A DNA stretch of 44,240 nt from Kiloniella sp. (lineage in GTDB: Bacteria > Pseudomonadota > Alphaproteobacteria > UBA7985), in the NCBI GenBank assembly GCA_002690455.1, contig NZET01000021.1, positions 34,227 to 78,466 on the forward strand, in the 5' to 3' direction. The notes beneath the pieces are model-generated. The model had not been told where the DNA came from, did not search any database, and saw only the letters and a list, made by a program, of their open reading frames with translations. Made by a program: the position numbers and the translations under genes. Positions 1-7,821 of the stretch are shown piece after piece (position 1 is the stretch's first letter; each line of letters opens with the position of its first letter).

Positions 1-884
1 ACGCTCTGCGCGTTCGCAGCGGCCTGGAAGCCAAAAATCGGTTCTAGCACGCGGAAGGCGTCCATGATGTGGATCAGCAGGACGAAGGTAATCAGCGGCA
101 TCAGGTGGGGCAGGATCACGTAGCGCAGGCGGTCAAAGCGCGGGGCGCCGTCGATCATCGCGGCCTCTAGTTGGTCCTGACTGACGGTCTGCAGTCCGGC
201 GTAGAACACCACGAAGGCGAAGGGTGTGACGTGCCAGATGCCATAGACCGCGATCACCGACCACGTCGCCTGTGGGCTAGCCCGGAGTGAGAAGTCATCC
301 GCCCAGAATGCTAGCGTATTCGTAAGGGTGTAGAGCAGGCCGCCAGTGTTGTCGGTCATCCAGAACAGCACCAACGAGCCGACCAGTGGTGTGACGATGA
401 AGGGCAGCAGGCTGGCAAAGATCGTCGGCCCGCGCAGCGGTCGCCACAGATTATCGACGACCAAGGCCACAATTAGACCCAGCACAATGATGAAAGGCGT
501 GGTGATCAGTGTATAAAACAGGGTGAAGGCCAAGGCCTTATAGAGTGGTAGGTTGAGCACAACCTTGGACCAGTATTTGCCCATCTCGCCCTTGTTTTCC
601 GACCAGCCAGTCGCAAGCTCGCCGCAGGCCAAAACCGACCGTCCACAGAAAAAGTCCAAGCCCCTAAAGATATTCCGGCCCTCGACTTTCTCTATTGTCA
701 CAGTCTTCTCGCAGCTCCGCGTCCCAGTCAGGAAGTTCGTCGAGCAGATTTCCGACTGCACCTCGATGTCCCGCGGTGGCGAAAACAGCGACTGATACCC
801 TACGCTGATCAACGGCAGCAGGATAAACAGCACCATGGCCAGCAGGCTGGGCATCAGAAAGGCAAAGAATGCGCGATGGGGCAT
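1..884 (-). CDS. ABC transporter permease, MalF type (3' part cut by window edge)
   Basis: Inner-membrane permease of a carbohydrate-type ABC importer. About 294 residues are visible from ATG at 884, with no stop before the window edge. A hydrophobic segment lies at residues 5-27. A soluble, presumably periplasmic, insertion of roughly residues 30-110 carries four cysteines (SEIC, RSC, FFC, LAC), and further membrane segments follow (LYKALAFTLFYTLITTPFIIV and later). The cytoplasmic EAA loop that contacts the ATPase is clear (EAAMIDGAPRFDRLRY). It lies downstream of the ATPase and binding-protein genes on the same strand, and a second permease is expected beyond the window. No good ribosome site precedes the ATG, so a start at the inner Met (residue 11) is possible. 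The substrate cannot be read from the sequence. Confidence 0.88.
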   Translation of the reverse strand, partial: MPHRAFFAFLMPSLLAMVLFILLPLISVGYQSLFSPPRDIEVQSEICSTNFLTGTRSCEKTVTIEKVEGRNIFRGLDFFCGRSVLACGELATGWSENKGEMGKYWSKVVLNLPLYKALAFTLFYTLITTPFIIVLGLIVALVVDNLWRPLRGPTIFASLLPFIVTPLVGSLVLFWMTDNTGGLLYTLTNTLAFWADDFSLRASPQATWSVIAVYGIWHVTPFAFVVFYAGLQTVSQDQLEAAMIDGAPRFDRLRYVILPHLMPLITFVLLIHIMDAFRVLEPIFGFQAAANAQS

Positions 885-959
885 GATTGGAAGGACCGGG
901 TCTCAGCTCAGCCACGGCGCGACACCATTTAGGAACGGGCCGGACTGCTTGAAAGAGGA

Positions 960-985
960 ACCGGGGGACGCAGCCGCCCCCCGGT
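960..985 (-). other. stem-loop between binding-protein and permease genes
   Basis: Perfect 8-bp arms (ACCGGGGG at 960-967 and CCCCCGGT at 978-985) around a 10-nt loop, in the gap after the binding-protein stop codon and before the permease start. Read on the minus strand it is followed only by a weak pyrimidine run, so it is more likely an mRNA-stabilising or attenuating hairpin than a full terminator. Such hairpins are known after malE-type genes. Confidence 0.55.
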
Positions 986-1007
986 CAAGACAGGTGTCGC
1001 TGCTGGC

Positions 1008-2201
1008 TTATTCAGCCAGAGCAGCGTTGTAGGCAGCAACAACGTCCGCCAGAGCCTGCTCAGCGCTTTCCTGACCGCTCAGGAACTCGGTGAGTTCAGC
1101 GCCCAGAGCTGTGTGCATCTTACCCATGTGCGAGTACATCGGGTAAGCTGGTACACCGTTGCCAGCGGTCGCGAAGACGCCAGCGGCAGCAGGGGTGGCT
1201 TCGTAGGCGTCCATCATCCAGACCAGCAGGCCCATGTTGTCGCCCCTGGCGAGCATGTCGCCATCAGCAGAGTCAATCGCAAGAGCAACTGCCCGAGCCA
1301 GGTCTTCTTCGGACTGATTAGCCGCGAAGAAGTAACCATCCCACCACAGGGTCGAAGCTGGCGTGGAGCCACCGCCCATGGTTGGTGCCGAGCCCATGAC
1401 GACTTCAACACCGAGGGCTGCACCGCCGTCGATGACCTTCTGAGCGCGAGTGCCCCAGAGGTTGGCGATACCGGCAGTGCCCTGCTCGAACTGAGCCTGA
1501 ACTGCGTCAGAGTTGAAAGTCAGGAAGTCTGGGTTCATGCGTGAGGTCAGCTCTTTCATCATGTTGAGCGTCGCAATACCCGCATCGTTCTGGATGTTGG
1601 CTTCGGTGCCGTTGACAAACATTGGTTCGCCGGTGGCCTGCCACATGTTGACGAATTCTTCGCCGAGGTTCCAGCCAGCAGCGTAGGTGCCGGTCAGTGG
1701 GTATTCCATCAGGCCAGCAGCCTTAGCAGCGTCAGCCAGAGCCAGGACTTCTTCGTAGGTCGAAGGCATATCCATGCCGGTCGCCTCAAGGACGTCAGCG
1801 CGGACCATCAGGTGCTGTGCGTTTGCACCAACGGCGATGGCAACAACTTCGCCGTCCTGTTCAACCTTCATCGCGGTTGGCAGGTCAGCAACGCCAGGGA
1901 CGTCGGTAATGACGGCAACCAGACCTTCGCTGTTCGCTGCGGTAAAGGTGCTGTTGGCACCCAGTACAGCGTTGTAGGCCGAAGGGTTTGCGGCCAGAGC
2001 AGCGTTAATCTTGTCTTTGTGCTCCTGGTCACGCTCGGTTGCAGCACCACAGGCAGCGGACTCGTCCTGAAGCGCTTCTACCGCAGGGAAAGCTGCGGAC
2101 AGAATCGAGAGGCCTGCACCGTCAACGGCACACGCACTTGCATATGATGCGCTGAACAGCGCTGCGGAGGTTGCCACTAGGGCAATACGGATCTTTTTCA
2201 T
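1008..2201 (-). CDS. extracellular solute-binding protein, family 1 (MalE-like)
   Basis: Periplasmic substrate-binding component of the ABC importer, 397 residues. The N-terminus MKKIRIALVATSAALFSASYASA is a textbook signal peptide (KK, hydrophobic core, ASA cleavage box). The start at 2201 is chosen over the longer frame because GGGAGA sits 7 nt upstream and the signal peptide begins there. The mature part has the usual family-1 features: an N-lobe with a paired Cys, a central hinge, and a Trp/aromatic-rich C-terminal half (STLWWDGYFFA) of the kind that stacks on sugar rings. The family binds sugars, sugar alcohols or glycerol-phosphate-type ligands, but the ligand here is unknown. It lies between the ATPase and permease genes and has a stem-loop on each side, consistent with separate control of binding-protein dosage. 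Confidence 0.9.
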   Translation of the reverse strand: MKKIRIALVATSAALFSASYASACAVDGAGLSILSAAFPAVEALQDESAACGAATERDQEHKDKINAALAANPSAYNAVLGANSTFTAANSEGLVAVITDVPGVADLPTAMKVEQDGEVVAIAVGANAQHLMVRADVLEATGMDMPSTYEEVLALADAAKAAGLMEYPLTGTYAAGWNLGEEFVNMWQATGEPMFVNGTEANIQNDAGIATLNMMKELTSRMNPDFLTFNSDAVQAQFEQGTAGIANLWGTRAQKVIDGGAALGVEVVMGSAPTMGGGSTPASTLWWDGYFFAANQSEEDLARAVALAIDSADGDMLARGDNMGLLVWMMDAYEATPAAAGVFATAGNGVPAYPMYSHMGKMHTALGAELTEFLSGQESAEQALADVVAAYNAALAE

Positions 2202-2224
2202 CGTGTTTCTCCCATGAGTTAAGC

Positions 2225-2255
2225 GCGTCACCCGCAATAAGATTGCCGGTGACGC
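2225..2255 (-). promoter_or_regulatory. long inverted repeat in the leader of the binding-protein gene
   Basis: Arms at 2225-2237 and 2243-2255 pair over 13 bp with one mismatch around a 5-nt loop (outer arms GCGTCACC / GGTGACGC). It lies 24 nt upstream of the binding-protein ATG, inside the 157-nt gap after the ATPase gene. No T-tract follows on the minus strand, so it could be an operator, a processing stem or an attenuator. Confidence 0.5.
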
Positions 2256-2358
2256 CCTATCCAGTCCGCCCCCTAAGCCGGCCTGAATGCTGTGATCTGC
2301 CTGTCGCGGTCTTTCGGTCCATCTCGGGCCGGGTCGCGCCGGGCAGGAAATCTGTTTT

Positions 2359-3402
2359 TTACAGGCGGGATCCTGTCTTCAGGTCGAATAGATGGCAGAC
2401 CGCCGGATCGATCTTGAACCCGATGTCCGAACCGATGTCGGCGCGGAAGTCTTTCGGGGCCTTGCCACTGATTATTTCGCTACCTGAGCGGATCGAAACC
2501 TGTGTTGCATCGCCGAGCAGTTCCATCGAGTAAACAGGTGCCTTGGCATTGCCACCGCGCTTAACCACCTCGACATCTTCGGCACGGAAGCCGAGGGTAA
2601 CTGGGCCGTCCCCGGCCTTCAGACCCTTGATGGTCACGTTAGGGCCGGTGAAAGTACCGCCGCTGACAGAGCCGGCGACCAGATTCATGGCCGGAGAGCC
2701 AATAAACCCGGCGACAAAAGTATTGGCCGGACAGTCATAGATTTCCGTCGGGGTGCCAATCTGTTGGATCTCGCCCTTGTTCATCACCACAACGCGGTCC
2801 GCGAGGGTCATGGCTTCGATCTGGTCGTGGGTCACGTAGATCGTTGTCACCGCCAATTCGTGCTGGAGATTCTTTATCTGGGCACGTGTCGAAACGCGGA
2901 GCTTGGCGTCGAGATTGGAGAGCGGCTCATCCATCAGGAACACTGAGGGTCGGCGAACGATTGCCCTCGCCAGAGCGACCCGCTGGCGCTGCCCGCCAGA
3001 GAGCTCCTTTGGCAGTCGATCGAGCAGGTCGCCCAATTCTACCATATCAGCGGCACGGTGTATCATCGCGTCGTGCTCCGCTCGTGGAACGCCCCGAACT
3101 TTCAGCGGGAACCGGATATTCTCACGGACGGTCATGGTGGGGTAGAGCCCATAGTTCTGGAAAACCATGGCAACATCGCGGTCTTTGGGTTCAAGGTCGT
3201 TGATGCGATTGCCGTCGACGCGAATCTCCCCATCTGTCGGGGTTTCCAGCCCGGCAATCATACGCATCGTCGTCGTCTTGCCGCACCCGGAAGGGCCCAG
3301 CAATACAAGGAACTCTCGATCAGAAATGGTAAGGTCGAACTTATCGACACCGACAAAACTGCCCCAGCGTTTACTGAGGTTAAGCAGTTGAATTTCGCCC
3401 AT
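2359..3402 (-). CDS. ABC transporter ATP-binding protein, MalK/UgpC/MsmK type
   Basis: Cytoplasmic ATPase that powers the importer, 347 residues, the normal length for the MalK/UgpC class. All nucleotide-binding motifs are intact: Walker A GPSGCGKT (residues 36-43), Q-loop Gln82, signature LSGGQ (134-138), Walker B ending in DE (158-159) and the H-loop His192. After about residue 235 comes the TOBE/OB-fold regulatory region typical of carbohydrate importers. It is the first gene of the minus-strand transporter set, 157 nt ahead of the binding protein. The 268-nt region behind its start is shared with the divergent NTF2-like gene and holds a perfect 16-bp palindrome. One MalK-type ATPase may serve more than one permease pair. 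Confidence 0.93.
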   Translation of the reverse strand: MGEIQLLNLSKRWGSFVGVDKFDLTISDREFLVLLGPSGCGKTTTMRMIAGLETPTDGEIRVDGNRINDLEPKDRDVAMVFQNYGLYPTMTVRENIRFPLKVRGVPRAEHDAMIHRAADMVELGDLLDRLPKELSGGQRQRVALARAIVRRPSVFLMDEPLSNLDAKLRVSTRAQIKNLQHELAVTTIYVTHDQIEAMTLADRVVVMNKGEIQQIGTPTEIYDCPANTFVAGFIGSPAMNLVAGSVSGGTFTGPNVTIKGLKAGDGPVTLGFRAEDVEVVKRGGNAKAPVYSMELLGDATQVSIRSGSEIISGKAPKDFRADIGSDIGFKIDPAVCHLFDLKTGSRL

Positions 3403-3444
3403 AGGGATCGCAAGCGCCTCTTAGACATGATCAAGTTGTGCCGA

Positions 3445-3474
3445 ATGCTAGACCCGGGTCGAAGTTTTTGGCAA
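3445..3474 (-). promoter_or_regulatory. candidate promoter for the ABC transporter genes
   Basis: On the minus strand TTGCCA (3474-3469) is followed after 18 nt by TAGCAT (3450-3445), a plausible -35/-10 pair about 40 nt upstream of the ATPase start. The palindrome at 3482-3497 lies just upstream. This is consensus matching only, with no other support. Confidence 0.3.
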
Positions 3475-3481
3475 CAGGTTT

Positions 3482-3497
3482 TTGCATGCGCATGCAA
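3482..3497. promoter_or_regulatory. perfect 16-bp palindrome, likely operator
   Basis: TTGCATGCGCATGCAA is perfectly self-complementary with a central CG, the layout typical of LacI/GalR-family operators. It lies in the divergent region between the transporter and the NTF2-like gene, a usual place for control of a sugar-type importer. No LacI-family gene is present in the window. Confidence 0.55.
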
Positions 3498-3670
3498 TAT
3501 AGTTTAACTCTCACAGCCACACGACTTCTGTCTGACGTTGAGTGGCCCAAGTGCGAGGCTCCCGGGGCGAAATTGTCGCTCAACCTTTCTCTGCGAGAAA
3601 GGTGGCTATCAGCGCCGAAAATCGGGTAGAGGCAGGTGAAATCTTTGCGCAGAGCGACCGGAGACAGATA

Positions 3671-4669
3671 ATGGAATTTCAGACCGAGAAGCAGCTGGTG
3701 CTGGAATACTACGCCGCACTGGACAAAGCGCCTCTCGGGGGGAGTGAGTCTGTGCTCCAACGGTATCTGTCGCCATCACTGATTTGGCGTGGTTTCCATC
3801 CCTTTAACGAGATCAGTGATGCCGGCCACCTGGCTTCAACCGTCTGGGAACCGATCAAGACCTCGTTGACCGGCCTGCAGCGTCGCATGGATATTTTCTT
3901 TGCCGGCGGCAACAGCCTCACCAGCGAGGAAGACCGGTCAGCTTGGGTGGTGTCCATGGGGCACCTTATGGGCCTGTTTGACCAACCCCTTCTCGGGATA
4001 CGGCCCACGCGTCGTATTGCCATGCTGCCGTATTGCGAATTTCTGCGCGTTGAAGACGGACGGATCACTGAAGTTGCGTTCTACTTTGACCTGCCAAGCC
4101 TGATGGGCCAAGCCGGCGTGCATCCTTTTCCGCCGCAGACCGGCGCTCAACTGCTCCAGCCCGGCCCACAGGGCCACGGTGGCCTCTTGTTCGACCAGCA
4201 ACCCGCTGTTGAGGGAGAGGCGACATTAGCGGCCATTAACGCCATGATCTCGGATTTGGGCCAGTGGCAGGGCGGGCTTCCTCTCGAAGACGAGCTGGCG
4301 CGAACATGGCACAGCGACATGCTCTGGTGGGGACCGACCGGGATCGGCGCGACCTATACCATCGAGCGCTATGCCAAGCAGCACTCCGGTCCATTCCGTG
4401 CAGCCTTTGCTGATCGGTCAAATACAAACCACGTCTGCCGCACTGCGGAGGGCCACTTTGGCGGTTTCTTTGGTTGGCCCAACTTCACCGCCAGGCATGT
4501 CGGCGGGTTCATGGGGATGCCGGGCAGCGAAACAACACTAGAGTTCCGGGTCATTGACCTTTATCGACGCGAGGGCGACAAACTCGCCGAAAACTGGATC
4601 TTCATCGATTTGCTGCACGTGCTAAAGCAACAGGGTATGGACGTGCTTGCACGTCTGGAGACCCTGTAA
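3671..4669 (+). CDS. NTF2/SnoaL-fold protein with two tandem domains
   Basis: A 332-residue protein made of two SnoaL-like (NTF2-fold) halves. Half one (about 5-150) has YYAALDKA, then LSPSLIWRGFHPF, then FLRVEDGRITEVAFYFD. Half two (about 180-325) has the matching pattern TWHSDMLWWGPTG, then FRVIDLYRREGDKLAENWIFIDLLH. The family includes ester cyclases, dehydratases and isomerases that use the cone-shaped pocket. The specific reaction here is unknown. The start at 3671 is preferred because GGAGA lies 6-7 nt upstream. The same frame extends back to 3542, but that extension looks like leader sequence. It is the first gene of the plus-strand block and lies 59 nt before the kinase/phospho-lyase fusion, so it is probably co-transcribed and acts in the same pathway. 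No signal peptide is seen. Confidence 0.8.
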   Translation: MEFQTEKQLVLEYYAALDKAPLGGSESVLQRYLSPSLIWRGFHPFNEISDAGHLASTVWEPIKTSLTGLQRRMDIFFAGGNSLTSEEDRSAWVVSMGHLMGLFDQPLLGIRPTRRIAMLPYCEFLRVEDGRITEVAFYFDLPSLMGQAGVHPFPPQTGAQLLQPGPQGHGGLLFDQQPAVEGEATLAAINAMISDLGQWQGGLPLEDELARTWHSDMLWWGPTGIGATYTIERYAKQHSGPFRAAFADRSNTNHVCRTAEGHFGGFFGWPNFTARHVGGFMGMPGSETTLEFRVIDLYRREGDKLAENWIFIDLLHVLKQQGMDVLARLETL

Positions 4670-4728
4670 CCCAGCGCCCGCGACCGCCCGCACCCGCGAC
4701 CGGCGTCTGCCGACAAGAGATAAGCCGC

Positions 4729-7700
4729 GTGACAAACAGCACGGATAACCCCACGCCAGCCCACCAAACAGCCGTGTCTGCAGATGCAGCATCGGTGGCG
4801 CATGCTGTGCCAACGGCCCACTGGTCTAGGATGGTTGCAAAGCATTGGGGCGAAGACCGCCCCCCCTCACTGACCCCCTTATACGGTGAATACGACCTCA
4901 ACCTTCTGGCGGAATCAGCCACAGGTTCCGCGAGCGTCGTTAAGATCATGCGTGTGGGTTGCCAACCCGAAGACATCGGTTTTCAGACTTCGATGATGCA
5001 GCGGTTGCAGTCAGTCCAGGGCGTTCCGGTTCCTGACATACTGCCAACCGCCCAAGGAACGCTGGTTGCACACGCAAGCGACGAGCAGGGTCGGAAACGA
5101 CTGATCTGGCGGCTGGCGCTGCTGTCGGGTAGCACGTTGAATCAACATCAGTTGACCGAGGCACTGATCACTGAAATCGGTGCAATGATCGCTCGCATGC
5201 ATGCGGCGCTGGCAGATTTCGACGACCCGGCGCTGGACCGAAGCTTCAAGTGGGATTTGTGTGCGGCGGATTGGATTGTGCCGCATTTGGCTCTGTTCGA
5301 CGACGACACAGCCTTGAAAGGTCAACTCGCTGGGCTGCTGGAATGGTACAGCGACGCAGGAAAGGCGGCGCTGGCCGCACTCCCGCGTCAGCCCATTCAC
5401 AACGACCTGAACCTGCATAACCTGATGGCGGTCAGCCATCCGGGGCAGGGGCCACGCCTGTCAGGTCTCCTCGACTTCGGTGATGCGCTGCATAACCCCC
5501 GTATCTGTGATCTGGCGATCGCGGGCGCCTATCTGGCTAGTGCTAGTGTTCGCCCGGTTGAAGCTCTGGCTGCACTGGTCGAGGGCTACACGCATTTGGA
5601 AACACTGCGCGAAGGGGAAATCGACCTTCTGTGGCCATTGATGCAGACCCGGCTGGCGGTAAGCCTGACGAATTCAGGGCTGCAAAAGCAGGCACGCCCA
5701 GACGATCCCTATGTGGTGATCTCGGAGGCACCTGCGCGGGCACTGTTGGCGACTGTTCGTGATCTCGACCCGCGCTTTGCCGGCGAGCGTCTCCGAGCGG
5801 CGGCTGGGCTGCCCAGCGGCTTGGCGACACTGCCCACAGCCTTTCGTGGCTTGCACCCGATGTTTGAGATTGAGGTGGGTCATTTGCCGGTAGTCGATTT
5901 GACCCCAGATAATTTGCGCCTAGCCGCCAACCAAACTCGTCCGGATGCCGCAGAACTCGACGCTGTTATCGATGCTGCAACCGATCAGGACGAAGGTGGA
6001 AGAAGGGGCTGTCTTGGCCGCTGGGGTGAGGCACGATTGATCTACGGCGGGGAGGGCTTCGGCCGAACGGATCATGTCGCACGACGACGGCGGACAGTGC
6101 ACATTGGGCTAGACGTGTTCTTGCCTCCGGGCAGCGAAGTCCGAGCCGTGCTGCCGGGCCGGGTAGTATTTGCAGGCGACCGCCCCGAGCACCATGACTA
6201 CGGTGGTACACTGCTGCTGGAGCACCACCCCCATGATGGCCCCGTCTTCCGCGTACTCTACGGCCATCTGAGCCGTACGAGCGCCAGCCGTTTCGCCCCC
6301 GGGGATACCTTTGGCGCAGGTGAGGTGATTGCCTGGCTGGGTGATAAGACGGAGAACGGTGGCTGGCCCCCGCATCTGCATCTGCAACTCGGCGGTAGCG
6401 ATGCCCCGGACGATCCGGGCGACTGGCCTGGTGTGGTTGACCCTGACGATTGGGATCTATGGGCGCAGCTCTTCCCCAATCCTGCCGTCCTTGCGGGCGT
6501 TGAGCCAGCACGTGTTGAGGCCCTCCCTCCTGCGCTTTCGCGGATGCAGGAACGCCGGAAAGCGCTGACCAGTGCGAACCTCAAGCTTTCCTACCGCGAG
6601 CCCATCCATGTAATCCGCGGGCAGGGCAGCACGCTTATCGACGCTCAGGGTCGTCGCTTTCTGGACGCCTACAACAACGTGCCACACGTCGGTCACGCCC
6701 ACCCCTATGTTGCCGCCCGTGTGTCGGAGCAGGTGCAGCGGTTGAGTACAAACACCCGGTATCTCTCTGAACTGCAGTTGGACTATGCTGAAGCGCTGCT
6801 GGCGCGGTTTCCTGACGAATTCGATACCTGTTTTCTGGTCAATTCAGGCAGTGAGGCCAACGAAGTTGCCATGCGACTGGCGACGACTTTTACTGGGCGC
6901 CGCGATATGGCTGTTTCTGAAGCGGGCTATCATGGAATCACCCAGAAAGCGCTCGACATCAGTCACTATAAGTTTGCCGGTAAAGGCGGTCAGGGGCAGG
7001 CAGACTGGGTCCATGTCCTGCCTATCCCCAACACCTTTAGCGGACCTTTTACCGGAAAGGACGCCCCCGAACGATACACGGCCCAAGCCGAAGGACTGAT
7101 TTCGGCCATTGGGGCAGGGAGCCGTGACAGGGCACTGGCTGCCTGCCTGCTGGAAATCTTCCCCAGTGTCGGTGGCCAGTTAATCCCGCCAACCGGCTAC
7201 CTATCGGGCCTGCAGCGTGCTGTGCACCACGCTGGAGGACTGTTGATTGCCGACGAGGTGCAGACGGGGCTGGGTCGGTTAGGGCGGCATTTCTGGGCCT
7301 TTGAACAACAAGGGTTGCAGCCTGATATCGTGGTACTCGGAAAGCCTATCGGAAACGGGCACCCCATGGGCGCAGTGCTGACGCGGCGGGAAATCGCCGA
7401 TGCCTTTAGCAATGGTATGGAGTTTTTTTCGACCTTTGGCGGGTCAACCGTTTCCTGTGCGGCGGGTCGTGCGGTGCTTGAGGTGATCGAGGCGGATGGT
7501 CTTGAAGGCCGGGCCGCGCAGACTGGTGCCATGCTGCTTGATGGACTGACTGCCCTGTTCAGCCGCAGCGTGCTGCCCACTGACGTTCGTGGGGTAGGGC
7601 TGTTTATCGGTGTCGAAATCTGCCACGCGGACAATAGCCCTGCGACTGCAATCGTTGGTCAGTTGGTCAATGCCATGCGCCGCCGCAGGGTCCTGATGGG

Positions 7701-7821
7701 CTCGGATGGCCCGCATGACAGTGTGCTGAAAATTCGGCCGCCAATCTGCTTCTGTGCCGAGGATGCGGCCTTCTTCCTCGAAGCCATGGAAGCCAGCCTG
7801 CGCGAGGTGGGACTGACTTGA
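4729..7821 (+). CDS. trifunctional kinase (APH fold) / M23 peptidase / class III PLP ammoniophospholyase
   Basis: A 1030-residue fusion, GTG start at 4729 with AAGAGA upstream. Residues about 35-340 are an aminoglycoside-phosphotransferase/choline-kinase fold with the catalytic loop HNDLNLHNL (Asp226) and the metal site LDFGD (Asp249). Residues about 430-580 are an M23/LytM domain with its zinc ligands present (HIGLD: His458, Asp462; HLHL: His549, His551). Residues about 600-1030 are a class III aminotransferase fold with PLP Lys872 (GKPIGNGHP). The last domain follows vertebrate ETNPPL/PHYKPL closely (NNVPHVGHAHP, STNTRYL, SDGPH, LKIRPP). Bacterial kinase fusions of this type led to the assignment of those enzymes as phospho-lyases. 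The likely chemistry is to phosphorylate a hydroxyl of an amine, then eliminate phosphate and ammonia to give an aldehyde. No signal peptide, so cytosolic. The substrate could be hydroxylysine, ethanolamine or another amino alcohol. Confidence 0.9.
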   Translation: MTNSTDNPTPAHQTAVSADAASVAHAVPTAHWSRMVAKHWGEDRPPSLTPLYGEYDLNLLAESATGSASVVKIMRVGCQPEDIGFQTSMMQRLQSVQGVPVPDILPTAQGTLVAHASDEQGRKRLIWRLALLSGSTLNQHQLTEALITEIGAMIARMHAALADFDDPALDRSFKWDLCAADWIVPHLALFDDDTALKGQLAGLLEWYSDAGKAALAALPRQPIHNDLNLHNLMAVSHPGQGPRLSGLLDFGDALHNPRICDLAIAGAYLASASVRPVEALAALVEGYTHLETLREGEIDLLWPLMQTRLAVSLTNSGLQKQARPDDPYVVISEAPARALLATVRDLDPRFAGERLRAAAGLPSGLATLPTAFRGLHPMFEIEVGHLPVVDLTPDNLRLAANQTRPDAAELDAVIDAATDQDEGGRRGCLGRWGEARLIYGGEGFGRTDHVARRRRTVHIGLDVFLPPGSEVRAVLPGRVVFAGDRPEHHDYGGTLLLEHHPHDGPVFRVLYGHLSRTSASRFAPGDTFGAGEVIAWLGDKTENGGWPPHLHLQLGGSDAPDDPGDWPGVVDPDDWDLWAQLFPNPAVLAGVEPARVEALPPALSRMQERRKALTSANLKLSYREPIHVIRGQGSTLIDAQGRRFLDAYNNVPHVGHAHPYVAARVSEQVQRLSTNTRYLSELQLDYAEALLARFPDEFDTCFLVNSGSEANEVAMRLATTFTGRRDMAVSEAGYHGITQKALDISHYKFAGKGGQGQADWVHVLPIPNTFSGPFTGKDAPERYTAQAEGLISAIGAGSRDRALAACLLEIFPSVGGQLIPPTGYLSGLQRAVHHAGGLLIADEVQTGLGRLGRHFWAFEQQGLQPDIVVLGKPIGNGHPMGAVLTRREIADAFSNGMEFFSTFGGSTVSCAAGRAVLEVIEADGLEGRAAQTGAMLLDGLTALFSRSVLPTDVRGVGLFIGVEICHADNSPATAIVGQLVNAMRRRRVLMGSDGPHDSVLKIRPPICFCAEDAAFFLEAMEASLREVGLT

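Noticed and set aside
664-915. 83-residue minus-strand open frame overlapping the permease start
   Set aside because: A different frame of the same strand gives the clear MalF-type permease; this frame encodes nothing recognisable.
3542-3670. Upstream extension of the NTF2-like gene
   Set aside because: The extra 43 residues have no family similarity and no ribosome site, whereas ATG 3671 has a good one and begins where the first domain begins.
4677-4702. Direct repeat CCCGCGACCG with 16-nt period before the fusion gene
   Set aside because: GC-rich short repeat between co-directional genes, likely chance in this composition.
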